This document shows, piece after piece, positions 19,369-29,939 of a stretch of DNA of 64,000 nucleotides. This stretch comes from an uncultured Pelagibacteraceae bacterium (GTDB taxonomy: Bacteria; Pseudomonadota; Alphaproteobacteria; Pelagibacterales; Pelagibacteraceae). The notes beneath the pieces are model-generated. The model saw nothing but the letters and a program-made list of their open reading frames with translations, did not search any database and had not been told where the DNA came from. The position numbers and the translations under genes are program-made. The DNA lies in the NCBI GenBank assembly GCA_902555435.1, contig CACDRL010000002.1:1-64000 (forward strand), written 5' to 3'. The stretch's first letter is position 1, and each line of letters starts with the position of its first letter.

Positions 19369-20289
19369 AGTTAAATACTTAATTGCAAAAAATATACTCC
19401 CTATAGAAGCAATAGTAGAAACAAAAATTGCTTTAATTATATTTTCGGGACTTACATTATAAGCAGCACATAAAACTATAGAAGTAACTCCGCAAGGCGC
19501 AACACTCACAAAGAAAGCACCTGGTATTTCAGCTGGCAATCCTGCATTAAAAATCACTAATCCAATTAACAATAAAATTATTGGGGAAACGACTAATTTT
19601 AAAACTGAAATAGAAACAGATAATTTATTAATTACATTTTTAGTATAAAATGAAAGAATTATGCCAATTGCAAACAATCCAACTGGTGAAACACATGCTG
19701 CAAGTTTAGACAAAGTGTATTCAATCGGTGTTTGATCAATATTAAAATTTAATAATAAAAATAATAGACCTATAATTATTGAAAGAATAAATGGGTTTAA
19801 GAATAAATTTTTAATAAAATTAAATAAATTTACATTTTGTTTTGTAGATAATTCAAGAAAAAAAGCAATTATGGATAATAAAATTATCCCATCCATTAAT
19901 ATGATGCTTGCAACTTGTGTAATTACATTTTGTTGAAAATAAATTTCTGTTATTGGCAAAAGCAAAGTCACATGGTTTGATAATGCAACTGTTAAAGCCC
20001 AAATTATAGACTCTGGGATTGATCTTTTAAAATATTTTGAAGTAATTAAGTAAGCGATAATTCCACATATCGATTGCATAATTAAATAAGAGAAAATTTG
20101 TTTGAAATCTACTTGTCCAATTTCATTTTGAGCTATTAGCTTAATTATCAATGCTGGGACTGCAATATAGAACAAGAAAAGATTTAAAATTTTAGCATGA
20201 CTAAGGTCTAAGACTTTTAACTTACCAAATACAAACCCTAAAAAGGTAATAAATATGAATGGAGTTAGTCCTAAAAAAATTGTGAACAT
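19363..20289 (-). CDS. AEC family transporter
   Basis: Ten-TM auxin-efflux-carrier-like architecture; PAEIPGAFFVSVAPCGVTSIVLCAAY. Confidence 0.85.
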   Translation of the reverse strand: MFTIFLGLTPFIFITFLGFVFGKLKVLDLSHAKILNLFLFYIAVPALIIKLIAQNEIGQVDFKQIFSYLIMQSICGIIAYLITSKYFKRSIPESIIWALTVALSNHVTLLLPITEIYFQQNVITQVASIILMDGIILLSIIAFFLELSTKQNVNLFNFIKNLFLNPFILSIIIGLLFLLLNFNIDQTPIEYTLSKLAACVSPVGLFAIGIILSFYTKNVINKLSVSISVLKLVVSPIILLLIGLVIFNAGLPAEIPGAFFVSVAPCGVTSIVLCAAYNVSPENIIKAIFVSTIASIGSIFFAIKYLTL

Positions 20290-20292
20290 AAA

Positions 20293-21084
20293 TTATTTAA
20301 TTGTTATTCTATGCATTATTCTATTTCCTTTGAAAGGTGTTGCTTGATGAAGCATAGATCTGTTATCCCATATAGCCAATTGGTTTTTTTCCCAAGGTAA
20401 AGAAAACTGAAACTTCTTCTTAATCTGATGGTTAAATAAAAATTTTTTTAACTTTTCTTGATTTTTTATCTTTGAACTAAAACCAATAAAATGTCCTGGA
20501 CTACAATAAATCGAATTATTTTTATTAATTTTTCTAAATATTTTATGTGAAGATTTAAGTTCTTTAATATTTTTTCCTTTTTCTTTTACTCTTTCTTTTG
20601 TTGTAACCGAAATTGGACCCTCAGAGGAATATTTAGCTTTAATATTTTTAAATTTTCTTTTTATTGAATTTGGTAATTCTTTATAAGCAAGATATTGAGA
20701 ACAAAATTCTGTATTTGCCTTTCCTTTTTTTGGAACAAGTTTTGAAAGCAACATTGTAAATCTTGGTGGCTTTTTTGTATAAATGGAGTCGGTATGAAAT
20801 TGTTCACCAAAACTTGGTCCTTTATCAGTTGATTTTCTTTGCACTACAGTAATTTGAGGAAATTTTTTATTTAAACCTTTTAGTCTTGGATAGTTAGCTA
20901 AATTTCCAAAATATTTCGCAAACTGTATATAAAGTTTAGAAGTTAATTCTTGTTCTTTAAAATACAACATTCCAAATTTGTTAAGTGCATTTTTAATTTG
21001 AATAATATCTTTATTTGTAATTTCTTTTAAATTTACAATTATTTCTGCCCCAATATTTTTTTTATTTGGAATTATTTTTAACAT
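20293..21084 (-). CDS. TauD/TfdA family Fe(II)/2-oxoglutarate dioxygenase
   Basis: FHTDSIYTKKPPRFTMLLSK (HxD), LAIWDNRSMLHQATPF and R-x-MHRITI C-terminus. Confidence 0.92.
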   Translation of the reverse strand: MLKIIPNKKNIGAEIIVNLKEITNKDIIQIKNALNKFGMLYFKEQELTSKLYIQFAKYFGNLANYPRLKGLNKKFPQITVVQRKSTDKGPSFGEQFHTDSIYTKKPPRFTMLLSKLVPKKGKANTEFCSQYLAYKELPNSIKRKFKNIKAKYSSEGPISVTTKERVKEKGKNIKELKSSHKIFRKINKNNSIYCSPGHFIGFSSKIKNQEKLKKFLFNHQIKKKFQFSLPWEKNQLAIWDNRSMLHQATPFKGNRIMHRITIK

Positions 21085-21949
21085 CTTTTAAAAAAAATTT
21101 TTTTAGGTGATTAATCGTTTGTTTGGGACTTTCCTCTGGAATGAAATGATCTGAATTAATTTCTGCTCCATAAACTTTTTTATTTGTGTATTTTTGCCAA
21201 ATTTTAACTGGTTTAAATTGTGTTCCAACAACTCCCTTTTTCCCCCACAAAACTTGTATAGGAATGTTTAATTTTTTTTTTCGATCTTTTTTGTCATGCT
21301 CTAAATCTATAGAAGCCGCGGCCCTATAATCTTCACATGATGCATGAATTCTTTTTTTTTGTTTAAAGGCTCTCAAATACTCAACCTCAACTCTTCCAAC
21401 CGCAATTTTAGATGACCTATTAAAACGACTTTTTAACCAGCTTTGAGGATCTGCCATGATCATTTTTTCTGGTAAGGGTGCTGGCTGTGTTAAATAAAAC
21501 CAATGAAAATATCCTGATGCAAATTTCATATCTGTATGCTCATACATATCTAGAGTTGGACAAATATCTAACACACTCAAAGCTAAAATTTTGTCTCTAA
21601 AATCTCTTGCCATTCTGTGTGCAACTCTTCCACCCCTATCATGGCCTGCAACATAAAACTTTTTAAATTTCAGTTTACTCATTAGCTGAACCATATCTTT
21701 AGCCATTTCTCTTTTAGAATAATTTTTATGATTAGTTCCACCAGGTACAACAAAACTATCTCCATATCCTCTAAGATCAGCAACAATTACGGTAAAATAT
21801 TCACTAAGCTCTGGGGCAGTTTTGTGCCACATTACATGTGTTTGAGGGTATCCGTGAAGTAATAATAAGGGAGGACCGTTTCCTTTAAATCTACAAAAAA
21901 TTTTTCCTTTATTTACTTTTATAAATTTTTTTTTAAATCCAATAAACAT
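21062..21949 (-). CDS. Alpha/beta hydrolase, haloacetate dehalogenase-like
   Basis: LLLLHGYPQTHVMWH, FYVAGHDRGGRVAHRMARD (Asp nucleophile context of fluoroacetate dehalogenases), SDHFIPEESP. Confidence 0.88.
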   Translation of the reverse strand: MFIGFKKKFIKVNKGKIFCRFKGNGPPLLLLHGYPQTHVMWHKTAPELSEYFTVIVADLRGYGDSFVVPGGTNHKNYSKREMAKDMVQLMSKLKFKKFYVAGHDRGGRVAHRMARDFRDKILALSVLDICPTLDMYEHTDMKFASGYFHWFYLTQPAPLPEKMIMADPQSWLKSRFNRSSKIAVGRVEVEYLRAFKQKKRIHASCEDYRAAASIDLEHDKKDRKKKLNIPIQVLWGKKGVVGTQFKPVKIWQKYTNKKVYGAEINSDHFIPEESPKQTINHLKKFFLKDVKNNSK

Positions 21950-21958
21950 GATTAACTA

Positions 21959-22225
21959 TTAATTATTTAATAGTTTATTTTTTGCCTTTTCAAAATCTTC
22001 TTGAGAGATAATTCCTTTTTCTTTTAAATCATTTAGGTTTGATAGCTCTTCACTTAAATTAATACGTTGGTCGATGGTTTCTAAATTAGTCTGACTTTCA
22101 GATTCTTCTTTTTCCACTCTATTTGCCTCCTTTGCTGAAAATCCTTTCATAATTGCAGTACCACCTAAATACAGAACATACGCTAAAATAGGAATTGCCA
22201 AACCAAAAAATATTATTTTTTCCAT
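21959..22225 (-). CDS. SHOCT-domain small membrane protein
   Basis: N-terminal TM; LSNLNDLKEKGIISQEDFEKAKNKLL SHOCT motif. Confidence 0.82.
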   Translation of the reverse strand: MEKIIFFGLAIPILAYVLYLGGTAIMKGFSAKEANRVEKEESESQTNLETIDQRINLSEELSNLNDLKEKGIISQEDFEKAKNKLLNN

Positions 22226-22228
22226 TAA

Positions 22229-22432
22229 CTAATCCTCATCTTCTTCTCTCCATTTTTTTTCATACATTAAGTATGCAGCGTATATTACTGATACTGTACC
22301 TACAATCATACCATAGTCAAAACCAGTTTGCTTGTCATGTAAATACCAACCAAGTTGTGTGGCACCAATTGGTGGAACGGTAAGCAGGAGAAATATTATA
22401 CCAAATCTGTAAGGACGTTTAGGCTTTTTCAT
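22229..22432 (-). CDS. Small conserved hypothetical membrane protein
   Basis: 67 aa, two hydrophobic segments, tightly spaced with the SHOCT gene. Confidence 0.6.
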   Translation of the reverse strand: MKKPKRPYRFGIIFLLLTVPPIGATQLGWYLHDKQTGFDYGMIVGTVSVIYAAYLMYEKKWREEDED

Positions 22433-22470
22433 CCCATTAAACTAACAGATTAAAGCAAGTGATTTAAATG

Positions 22471-23316
22471 CTAAATTTGCGATCTTTTGAAACAGTCTAT
22501 TGTATTTTTAAGTAAACAAGCAATGGTCATTGGTCCCACACCACCTGGTACTGGTGTTAAAGCTTTTGCATTTTTTGATACATCTTCGAAATCAACATCT
22601 CCAACAATACCTTTGTCAGTTTTGTTAATACCTACGTCAATTACTATTGCGTCTTTCTTAACCCAATCACCTTTTACAAGCTCAGGTATTCCAACTGCTG
22701 CAACAATTATATCAGCTTCTAAACATTCAGCTTTTAAATCTTTAGTTTTTGAATGAGTAATTGTTACAGTACAATTTTCTTTCAAAAGTAATTGTGTCAT
22801 TGGTTTTCCATTTAAATTTGATCTGCCAACTACTACTGCTTTTTTTCCACTTAAATTTGGTTCAATTTTTTTTATTAACAAATAACAGCCAAGAGGTGTG
22901 CAAGGAACTGAACTTTCATAACCTGATGAAAGATTTCCAACATTCATAGGATGAAAACCATCTACATCTTTAGAAGGATCAATTGCTTCAATAACTTTCT
23001 GCTTATCTATATGTTTTGGTAATGGTAATTGAACTAAGATTCCTGAAACTGTTTCATCTTTGTTTAATTCTTCAATTTTTTCTAAAACAGTTTTTTCTTC
23101 AACACTATCTGGGTATTTAATTACCTCTGATTTTAAACCTACTTCATTTGCTGATTTTTCTTTATTACGAACATAAATTTGACTTGGAGTAAGATCCCCA
23201 ATTAATATTACAGTTAAACCAGGGACTTTATTATATTTGGATTTAAGCCCTGAAACTTCTTGTTTTAATTGTTCTCTTAGTTCAGCTGCAGCTTTTTTTC
23301 CGTCAATTAAAATCAT
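22471..23316 (-). CDS. folD: Bifunctional methylenetetrahydrofolate dehydrogenase/cyclohydrolase
   Basis: ILVQLPLPKHID, DVDGFHPMNVG, VPCTPLG, VVGRSNLNGKP, TPVPGGVGPMT; start set to MILIDGKKAA. Confidence 0.97.
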   Translation of the reverse strand: MILIDGKKAAAELREQLKQEVSGLKSKYNKVPGLTVILIGDLTPSQIYVRNKEKSANEVGLKSEVIKYPDSVEEKTVLEKIEELNKDETVSGILVQLPLPKHIDKQKVIEAIDPSKDVDGFHPMNVGNLSSGYESSVPCTPLGCYLLIKKIEPNLSGKKAVVVGRSNLNGKPMTQLLLKENCTVTITHSKTKDLKAECLEADIIVAAVGIPELVKGDWVKKDAIVIDVGINKTDKGIVGDVDFEDVSKNAKALTPVPGGVGPMTIACLLKNTIDCFKRSQI

Positions 23317-23324
23317 TTTACTTT

Positions 23325-23615
23325 CTAAAATATTATCGGTGCAATGTAGAGCTTCATACACATTTCAATAAACCAAATCAATAAAAGAAGAACGATTGGT
23401 GAGATATCTAGCGATCCTAAATTAGGCAAAAAACGTCTAATTTTATTAAGTATTGGCTCAGTTAATTTATATGTAAGCTCTAAAATTGAATAAACAAATC
23501 TGTTTTGAGTATTTAAAACATTAAAAGCTATCAACCAACTTATGATTACATTTGCTATGACAACATAAGAATACAGTTTCAATATCTGTAAAACTAAATA
23601 AAAAATTGCTATCAT
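23325..23615 (-). CDS. YggT family membrane protein
   Basis: IISWLIAFNVLNTQNRFVYSI...TEPILNKIRRFLPNLGSLDISPIVLLLLI. Confidence 0.92.
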   Translation of the reverse strand: MIAIFYLVLQILKLYSYVVIANVIISWLIAFNVLNTQNRFVYSILELTYKLTEPILNKIRRFLPNLGSLDISPIVLLLLIWFIEMCMKLYIAPIIF

Positions 23616-24697
23616 TTTTTCTCAACATAAATTGACTGGCTTGGGAAGGCAAAAGAAGCATTATTATTTTCTACAATCTGCTTAATTTGAATTGCCAATC
23701 TCTCCTTAACTTCCAGTGAATTACTCCAACTATTTGAGTCTGTAAAACATCTAACCAGCAAATCTATTGAGCTATCAGAAAACTTCTCAATTCTAACTGC
23801 GACCCCAGTTGATTGATTAAAATCTTTACTGTTATTAATATAACTTTCAATTTCCTCTCTTATTTTTTTCAATTGATCAATTGTGGAGTCGTACTGCAAA
23901 GTAATTATCCATCTAATTCTCCAATTGGATGTTTCACTCACATTGACAACAGCATTTTCTGCAAATTGAAAATTAGGAATAATAGCAAGAGATTTGTCAA
24001 ACTTTCTGATTGTTGTGGATCTAAAACCAATTTTTTCAACTGTACCTTCAATGATTCCATCAACTGCAATCCAGTCTCCAATCTTAAATCTTTTTTCAAC
24101 TAATACTAAAATTCCAGAAATTAAATTTTTAAATAAATCTTGTGCTCCAAGTGCAACCGCAACCCCAAACAAACCAAGACCGGCAATAATAGGACCTATC
24201 TTAATTCCCCATAATTCTAGTACCGCAGCTAATCCTAAAATAAATATTAAGATCTTAAGAGATTTAATAATCCAACCAATAAGTTCTCTGGTTAAAAGTT
24301 TATCTAGCCCACTTAAGATATATGAAATGGGTTCAATAATTTGATGAATAACCCAAAATATTAATATCGTAATTAACGTTCTATTAATTGTATCAACTAC
24401 TTCTCTTCCCTCTGTTGAAAATGTCATATAATAACTTGCAATAAAGAAACCCAATACAATCGGTAAAAATCTAGCTGGACCAATTAATGACTGAACAAAA
24501 GTATCGTCTAATTTATTTGTTGTTCTTTTTGATATAATTTCTAATTTTTTTATAATTAGTTTACTAATTAGTCCTCTAAAGACTAAAAAAATTAAAAATA
24601 TACCTATTCCAATTAAAATTTGAAAAATATCAACACCAAGTATTCCTTTACTCCAAACAGATAAAAATATTTCAGAAAAATTATTTATTAATTCCAT
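23612..24697 (-). CDS. MscS family mechanosensitive ion channel
   Basis: GLGLFGVAVALGAQDLFKNLISG and GDWIAVDGIIEGTVEKIGFRSTTIR. Confidence 0.95.
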   Translation of the reverse strand: MELINNFSEIFLSVWSKGILGVDIFQILIGIGIFLIFLVFRGLISKLIIKKLEIISKRTTNKLDDTFVQSLIGPARFLPIVLGFFIASYYMTFSTEGREVVDTINRTLITILIFWVIHQIIEPISYILSGLDKLLTRELIGWIIKSLKILIFILGLAAVLELWGIKIGPIIAGLGLFGVAVALGAQDLFKNLISGILVLVEKRFKIGDWIAVDGIIEGTVEKIGFRSTTIRKFDKSLAIIPNFQFAENAVVNVSETSNWRIRWIITLQYDSTIDQLKKIREEIESYINNSKDFNQSTGVAVRIEKFSDSSIDLLVRCFTDSNSWSNSLEVKERLAIQIKQIVENNNASFAFPSQSIYVEKK

Positions 24698-24699
24698 AC

Positions 24700-25398
24700 C
24701 TAAATTTTATATAACAAAAACTCTTCTTCTCCAGGATTAAAAAGAAATATCTTTTTCCATTTAATTTCATTCAATATTGACGAGGTTTTTTCACCTATAC
24801 ACATCAAGTTTGTATTCATCCAAAGGTTTTCAGTTTGATAGATTTTTATAAAATTTAAGAAACTGGAGGCACTGTTTTGAGAATAAATATAAACAATATC
24901 TGGCATATTCTGCTTTAATTCGTTAACAAAATTTTCATCAAATTTTTCAGTATGATTTACTTTATAATTTATAATTCTTTTAACTGCATAGCCTTCTTTT
25001 AATAATTGTTGATCTAAATCAGTTGATATGATCTCACCACTTACATAAAGGAGAGGGGTTTCTTTTAATTCATAATTTTGCAAGATTAGTTCTTTAAGGT
25101 TTGAAACATTTCCTTCTGCAGCAATTGTGTTTTGAAATCCCAAACTTCTAGCTTTTTTTTCTGTTGTACTACCAACACAAAAACAAATTAGTTTTTTATT
25201 CAAATTTTTTACATTTAAATTTTTTACAGCATTGGAACTTGTGAAGATTACACCACCATAGTCAGCAAAGTTAATTTCATCATGATGAACTTTTTCAACA
25301 TTTATTAATGGAAGGTGAGAAACTTTATGATCTAAAGATTGAAACTTTACTATCATTTCTGAACAATCTTCTAAAGGTCTAGTTAACAAAATATGCAT
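24700..25398 (-). CDS. hemD: Uroporphyrinogen-III synthase
   Basis: LLTRPLEDC, VIFTSSNAVKNL, next to hemC. Confidence 0.88.
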   Translation of the reverse strand: MHILLTRPLEDCSEMIVKFQSLDHKVSHLPLINVEKVHHDEINFADYGGVIFTSSNAVKNLNVKNLNKKLICFCVGSTTEKKARSLGFQNTIAAEGNVSNLKELILQNYELKETPLLYVSGEIISTDLDQQLLKEGYAVKRIINYKVNHTEKFDENFVNELKQNMPDIVYIYSQNSASSFLNFIKIYQTENLWMNTNLMCIGEKTSSILNEIKWKKIFLFNPGEEEFLLYKI

Positions 25399-25399
25399 T

Positions 25400-26317
25400 T
25401 TACTTTTTATATGAATTATTTGATTTAATTTTTAAAGCATTACCAACTTCAGTTCCAATTTCTTTAAACATATCAACATTACCAGATTTTTTTTCATAAA
25501 ATATTTGAGAACCATCTAATGAAAATAGTTCAGCTTCAACAGTAATTTTGTTCCCTTCTATAATTGAATGAGCACCTATTGCTGTTTCGCAATCACCTTC
25601 CAATACTTTTAAAATATTTCTTTCTATATGAGCTCTCTTATATGTATCTTTGTGATTTATTTTTTCTAAAACTGATATGATTTCACTGTCATCGTCTCTA
25701 CACTGTAAAGCAATAATACCTTGACCTGCACTTGGAATAATCTGGTCAGTCGAAAAAATTTCTGAAATCTCATTATTTAAATTTAAATATTTAATACCTG
25801 TATAAGATAAAATTATTGCATCATAAATGCCTTCCTTTAACTTTTTGATTCTAGTATCCACATTTCCTCTTATTAATTTACAGCTAACATCTGATCTTAT
25901 TTTTTTAATTTGAAATTCTCTTCTATAAGATGAAGTGCCCACTATTGCGTTTTGTTTTAATTCTTTAATATTTTTCTTATCATTTGTTATTAAAATTTCT
26001 CTTGGATCAGTTCTCTCTAAAAATGATTCTGTTCTTAGTCCCTTAGTTTCAATTGCTGGCATATCTTTCAATGCATGAACGGCTATATCAATTTTTTTTT
26101 CTTTAAGTTCTTTTTCGATTGTACTCGAAAATAGACCTTTGCCGCCAACTTCAGATAATCTTTGATCCTGTATTTGATCACCTTTTGTTGTAATAGTTTG
26201 AATAATAATCTGATCATCTGGTAAATTTAAAGCTTCAATAATTTTATCTTTAGCTTTTTGAGCATAAAGCAAAGCCAATTTACTTCCTCTTGAGCCTATT
26301 ATAATTTTTCTATTCAT
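25400..26317 (-). CDS. hemC: Porphobilinogen deaminase
   Basis: IIGSRGSKLALLYAQ, DIAVHALKDMP, GTSSYRRE, EGDCETAIGAHS. Confidence 0.97.
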   Translation of the reverse strand: MNRKIIIGSRGSKLALLYAQKAKDKIIEALNLPDDQIIIQTITTKGDQIQDQRLSEVGGKGLFSSTIEKELKEKKIDIAVHALKDMPAIETKGLRTESFLERTDPREILITNDKKNIKELKQNAIVGTSSYRREFQIKKIRSDVSCKLIRGNVDTRIKKLKEGIYDAIILSYTGIKYLNLNNEISEIFSTDQIIPSAGQGIIALQCRDDDSEIISVLEKINHKDTYKRAHIERNILKVLEGDCETAIGAHSIIEGNKITVEAELFSLDGSQIFYEKKSGNVDMFKEIGTEVGNALKIKSNNSYKK

Positions 26318-26372
26318 TAAAAATTTATTTCTTACTTGTATTGAGATTGTACAATTATTAAAAACTATTTGA

Positions 26373-27446
26373 ATGAGTAAAAAACCCTTAATTCTTGGAA
26401 TAGAAACTAGCTGTGATGAAACGGCGGCATCTATAATAACTGAAAATGATAAAGGAATTCCAACAGTTTTATCTAATATCGTTTCTAGTCAAGTCGATGT
26501 TCACAAAGAATTTGGAGGAGTAGTTCCCGAACTAGCCGCAAGATCTCACATCGAAAAAATAGATTGGATTGTTGAAAAAGCAATTGCTGATAGTGGTAAA
26601 AAAATTGAGGAAATTGATGCTGTTGCTTCAACTGCTGGCCCTGGTTTGATTGTTTGTTTATCAGTTGGTTTAAGTTTCGGGAAAGCTTTAGCAAGTGCAA
26701 TCAATAAACCTTTTATAGCAGTTAACCATCTTGAAGGTCATGCATTAAGTCCTAAGTTAAATTCTCATTTAAATTATCCCTATCTATTATTACTAATTTC
26801 AGGAGGCCATTCACAATATTTAAGTGTTCAAGGTCTTGGAAAATATAAAAGATTAGGAACAACTATTGATGATGCATTAGGTGAGGCTTTTGATAAAACA
26901 GCTAAACTTTTAGGAATTGAATTCCCTGGTGGACCACAAATCGAAATTTTGGCAAAAAAAGGAGATCCTGAAAAATATAATTTACCTAAACCAATTTTTA
27001 ATAAAGGTGGATGTAATTTATCTTTTGCAGGATTAAAAACTGCAATTTTAAAAATTACAAAGTCTATCAAAACTGAGCAAGAGAAATTTGATTTAGCAGC
27101 ATCTTTTCAAAAAACTATTGAAGAAATTCTTTATAAGAAAACTAAGATAGCATTTGAAGAGTTTGAAAAAGAAAATGAATCTAAAGAAAAAGTTTTTGTA
27201 GTAGCAGGCGGTGTTGCTGCTAACAAAAAAATTAGATCTATGTTAACTAATTTATGTAAAGCTAATGATTATAAAAGTATATTTCCGCCAATAGAATTAT
27301 GTGGGGACAATGCTGCAATGATTGCAATGGTAGGTATGGAAAAATATAAATTGAATGAATTTAATAATTTAGATTATCCAGCAAAACCAAGATGGCCTTT
27401 GGATGAGAAAGCTGCATTTTTAAAAGGAGCAGGAGTACAACTATAA
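26373..27446 (+). CDS. tsaD: tRNA N6-adenosine threonylcarbamoyltransferase TsaD
   Basis: ILGIETSCDETAASI, VNHLEGHALS, ISGGHSQYL, AGGVAANKKIR. Confidence 0.97.
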   Translation: MSKKPLILGIETSCDETAASIITENDKGIPTVLSNIVSSQVDVHKEFGGVVPELAARSHIEKIDWIVEKAIADSGKKIEEIDAVASTAGPGLIVCLSVGLSFGKALASAINKPFIAVNHLEGHALSPKLNSHLNYPYLLLLISGGHSQYLSVQGLGKYKRLGTTIDDALGEAFDKTAKLLGIEFPGGPQIEILAKKGDPEKYNLPKPIFNKGGCNLSFAGLKTAILKITKSIKTEQEKFDLAASFQKTIEEILYKKTKIAFEEFEKENESKEKVFVVAGGVAANKKIRSMLTNLCKANDYKSIFPPIELCGDNAAMIAMVGMEKYKLNEFNNLDYPAKPRWPLDEKAAFLKGAGVQL

Positions 27447-27859
27447 TGAATTATTGGTTATTAAAATCTGAACCAGATGTTTGGTCAATTGATCAACAAA
27501 TTAAAGCTGGCAAAAAAGGTGCGCCGTGGGATGGTGTTAGAAATTATCAAGCAGCAAATAATCTAAAAAACATGAAGAAGGGTGATCTTTGTTTTTTTTA
27601 TCACTCTAATATTGGCAAAGAAGTAGTTGGGATAGTAAAAGTAATTAAAGAACACTATTTAGATAAAACTGACAAGTCTGGAAGATTTGTTGCTGTAACA
27701 GTCCAATTTAAAAAGAAATTCTCTAAACCAGTGACGCTTGAAAATATAAGAAAAAATAAGGATTTAAGGGATTTAGCGCTCATTAAACAAAGTAGACTTT
27801 CGGTAATGCCAATTGATGATAAAAGCTGGAAAATTATAAATAACATGAGTAAAATTTAA
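27446..27859 (+). CDS. EVE domain protein
   Basis: YWLLKSEPDVWSIDQQ, WDGVRNYQAANNLKNMKKGDLCFFYHSN. Confidence 0.94.
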   Translation: MNYWLLKSEPDVWSIDQQIKAGKKGAPWDGVRNYQAANNLKNMKKGDLCFFYHSNIGKEVVGIVKVIKEHYLDKTDKSGRFVAVTVQFKKKFSKPVTLENIRKNKDLRDLALIKQSRLSVMPIDDKSWKIINNMSKI

Positions 27860-27872
27860 AAAAAAATAATCC

Positions 27873-29939
27873 ATGCCAAAAAAAAAGAAAAAAGCTAAAT
27901 CTAAAAAAAAAACTAAAGTAAGAAAGAAAACTGCAGTTAAGAAAAAAACTAAAGGTAAAAAAAAAAAATCAAAAAAAATTTTAAAACAAAGTGAAAAAGC
28001 TAATCAAGAATTGGTTATAAAAACTAAACCTGAATGGATCAAAAGCGGCTTAGCTAACAAAAGTAAATACGAGCAAAAATATTCTCAATCTATAAAAAGT
28101 AACGATGAATTTTGGAAAAAAGAAGGAAAAAGAATTACTTGGATTAAACCATATAAAAAAATTAAAGATATTAAATATAGTTCTAAGGAAGTAAAAATTA
28201 AATGGTTTGAAGATGGGACGCTTAATGCGTCTGCAAACTGTATCGATAGACATCTAAAGGATAAAAAAGATAAAACAGCAATAATTTGGGTTGGTGATGA
28301 TCCAAAAGATAGTCAAAAAATTACTTACAAACAACTTCACCAAAAAGTCTCTAAAGCTGCAAATGGTTTAAAAAAATTAGGTATTAAAAAAGGAGATAGA
28401 GTTACGATTTATCTTACAATGATACCAGAGCTTGCTATTTTAATGTTAGCGTGTGTTAGGATTGGTGCAGTCCACTCAATTATTTTTGGGGGATTTTCAG
28501 CAGACTCTATTTCGGGAAGAGTGAATGACTGTGAATCTGAATACATAATTACAGCCGATGAAGGTGTTAGAGGTGGAAAAACTATTCCTTTAAAAGAAAC
28601 AACTGATGAAGCATTAGAGAGCTGTCCTAATGTAAAAAAATGTATTGTTGTTAAACGTACAGGTAATTCAATTAGTTGGAATTATGATAGAGATGTTTGG
28701 TATCATGATTTAATTAAAGATGTTCCTTCTCAGTGTGAGCCAGAAGAAATGAACGCTGAAGATCCTTTATTTATTTTATACACATCGGGTTCAACTGGAA
28801 AACCAAAGGGAGTTTTACATACAACAGGTGGATACATGGTGTATGCATCAATGACTCATCAATATATTTTTAATTACAAACCAAAAGATATTTATTGGTG
28901 TACTGCTGATATTGGTTGGGTAACAGGTCACAGTTATATCATCTATGGTCCTCTTTCGAACGGTGCAACAACTATAATGTTTGAAGGAATACCAAACTAT
29001 CCTGATAGCTCTAGATGGTGGCAAATAGTAGATAAATACAAAGTAAATACTTTTTATACTGCACCAACTGCAATCAGAGCTCTAATGAGAGAAGGTGATA
29101 GGCCTGTCAAAAAAACATCTAGAAAATCTTTAAAATTACTTGGAACTGTTGGTGAACCAATAAACCCTGAAGCTTGGATGTGGTATTACAAAACAGTTGG
29201 AAATTCTAAGTGCCCAATTGTAGATACATGGTGGCAGACAGAAACAGGAGGGATATTAATTGCTCCTCAAACAGGTGCTATTCCTTTAAAACCTGGTTCT
29301 GCAACAAAGCCATTTTATGGGATAAAGCCTATGTTGGTTGATAAATCAGGAAAAGAGATAAAAGGACCCGGAGAAGGAAGACTTTGTATAGCACAATCGT
29401 GGCCTGGACAAATGAGAACAGTATATGGGGATCATCAAAGATTTATTGATACTTATTTTTCTCAGTTTGATGGCAAATATTTTACTGGTGACGGATGTCG
29501 AAGAGATAAAGATGGATATTATTGGATTACAGGTCGGGTGGATGATGTAATTATTGTATCAGGACACAACTTGGGTACCGCTGAAATTGAAAGTGCATTT
29601 GTAGCTCATCCAAAGGTAGCAGAGGCAGCAGTGGTAGGTTACCCACATGATATTAAAGGTAATGGATTGTATTGTTATGTAACATTAAATGCTGGTGAAA
29701 GAGAAACTGGTGAACTCGAAAGAGATCTGAAACTTTGGGTTAGAAAACAAATTGGTCCACTTGCTACACCTGACTTAATTCATTTCACTCCAGGACTTCC
29801 GAAAACAAGATCTGGAAAAATTATGAGAAGAATTTTAAGAAAAATTGCTGCGAATGAACATGGTCAATTAGGAGATACAACTACATTGGCCGATCCTAGC
29901 GTTGTTGACAGTTTGGTTGAAAACAGAAAAAATATTTAA
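27873..29939 (+). CDS. acs: Acetyl-CoA synthetase with Lys-rich N-terminal extension
   Basis: [62 protein letters not shown]. Confidence 0.96.
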   Translation: MPKKKKKAKSKKKTKVRKKTAVKKKTKGKKKKSKKILKQSEKANQELVIKTKPEWIKSGLANKSKYEQKYSQSIKSNDEFWKKEGKRITWIKPYKKIKDIKYSSKEVKIKWFEDGTLNASANCIDRHLKDKKDKTAIIWVGDDPKDSQKITYKQLHQKVSKAANGLKKLGIKKGDRVTIYLTMIPELAILMLACVRIGAVHSIIFGGFSADSISGRVNDCESEYIITADEGVRGGKTIPLKETTDEALESCPNVKKCIVVKRTGNSISWNYDRDVWYHDLIKDVPSQCEPEEMNAEDPLFILYTSGSTGKPKGVLHTTGGYMVYASMTHQYIFNYKPKDIYWCTADIGWVTGHSYIIYGPLSNGATTIMFEGIPNYPDSSRWWQIVDKYKVNTFYTAPTAIRALMREGDRPVKKTSRKSLKLLGTVGEPINPEAWMWYYKTVGNSKCPIVDTWWQTETGGILIAPQTGAIPLKPGSATKPFYGIKPMLVDKSGKEIKGPGEGRLCIAQSWPGQMRTVYGDHQRFIDTYFSQFDGKYFTGDGCRRDKDGYYWITGRVDDVIIVSGHNLGTAEIESAFVAHPKVAEAAVVGYPHDIKGNGLYCYVTLNAGERETGELERDLKLWVRKQIGPLATPDLIHFTPGLPKTRSGKIMRRILRKIAANEHGQLGDTTTLADPSVVDSLVENRKNI

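Noticed and set aside
23813-24344. 96-aa and 116-aa plus-strand ORFs inside the MscS gene
   Set aside because: Shadow ORFs opposite a clear mechanosensitive channel CDS.
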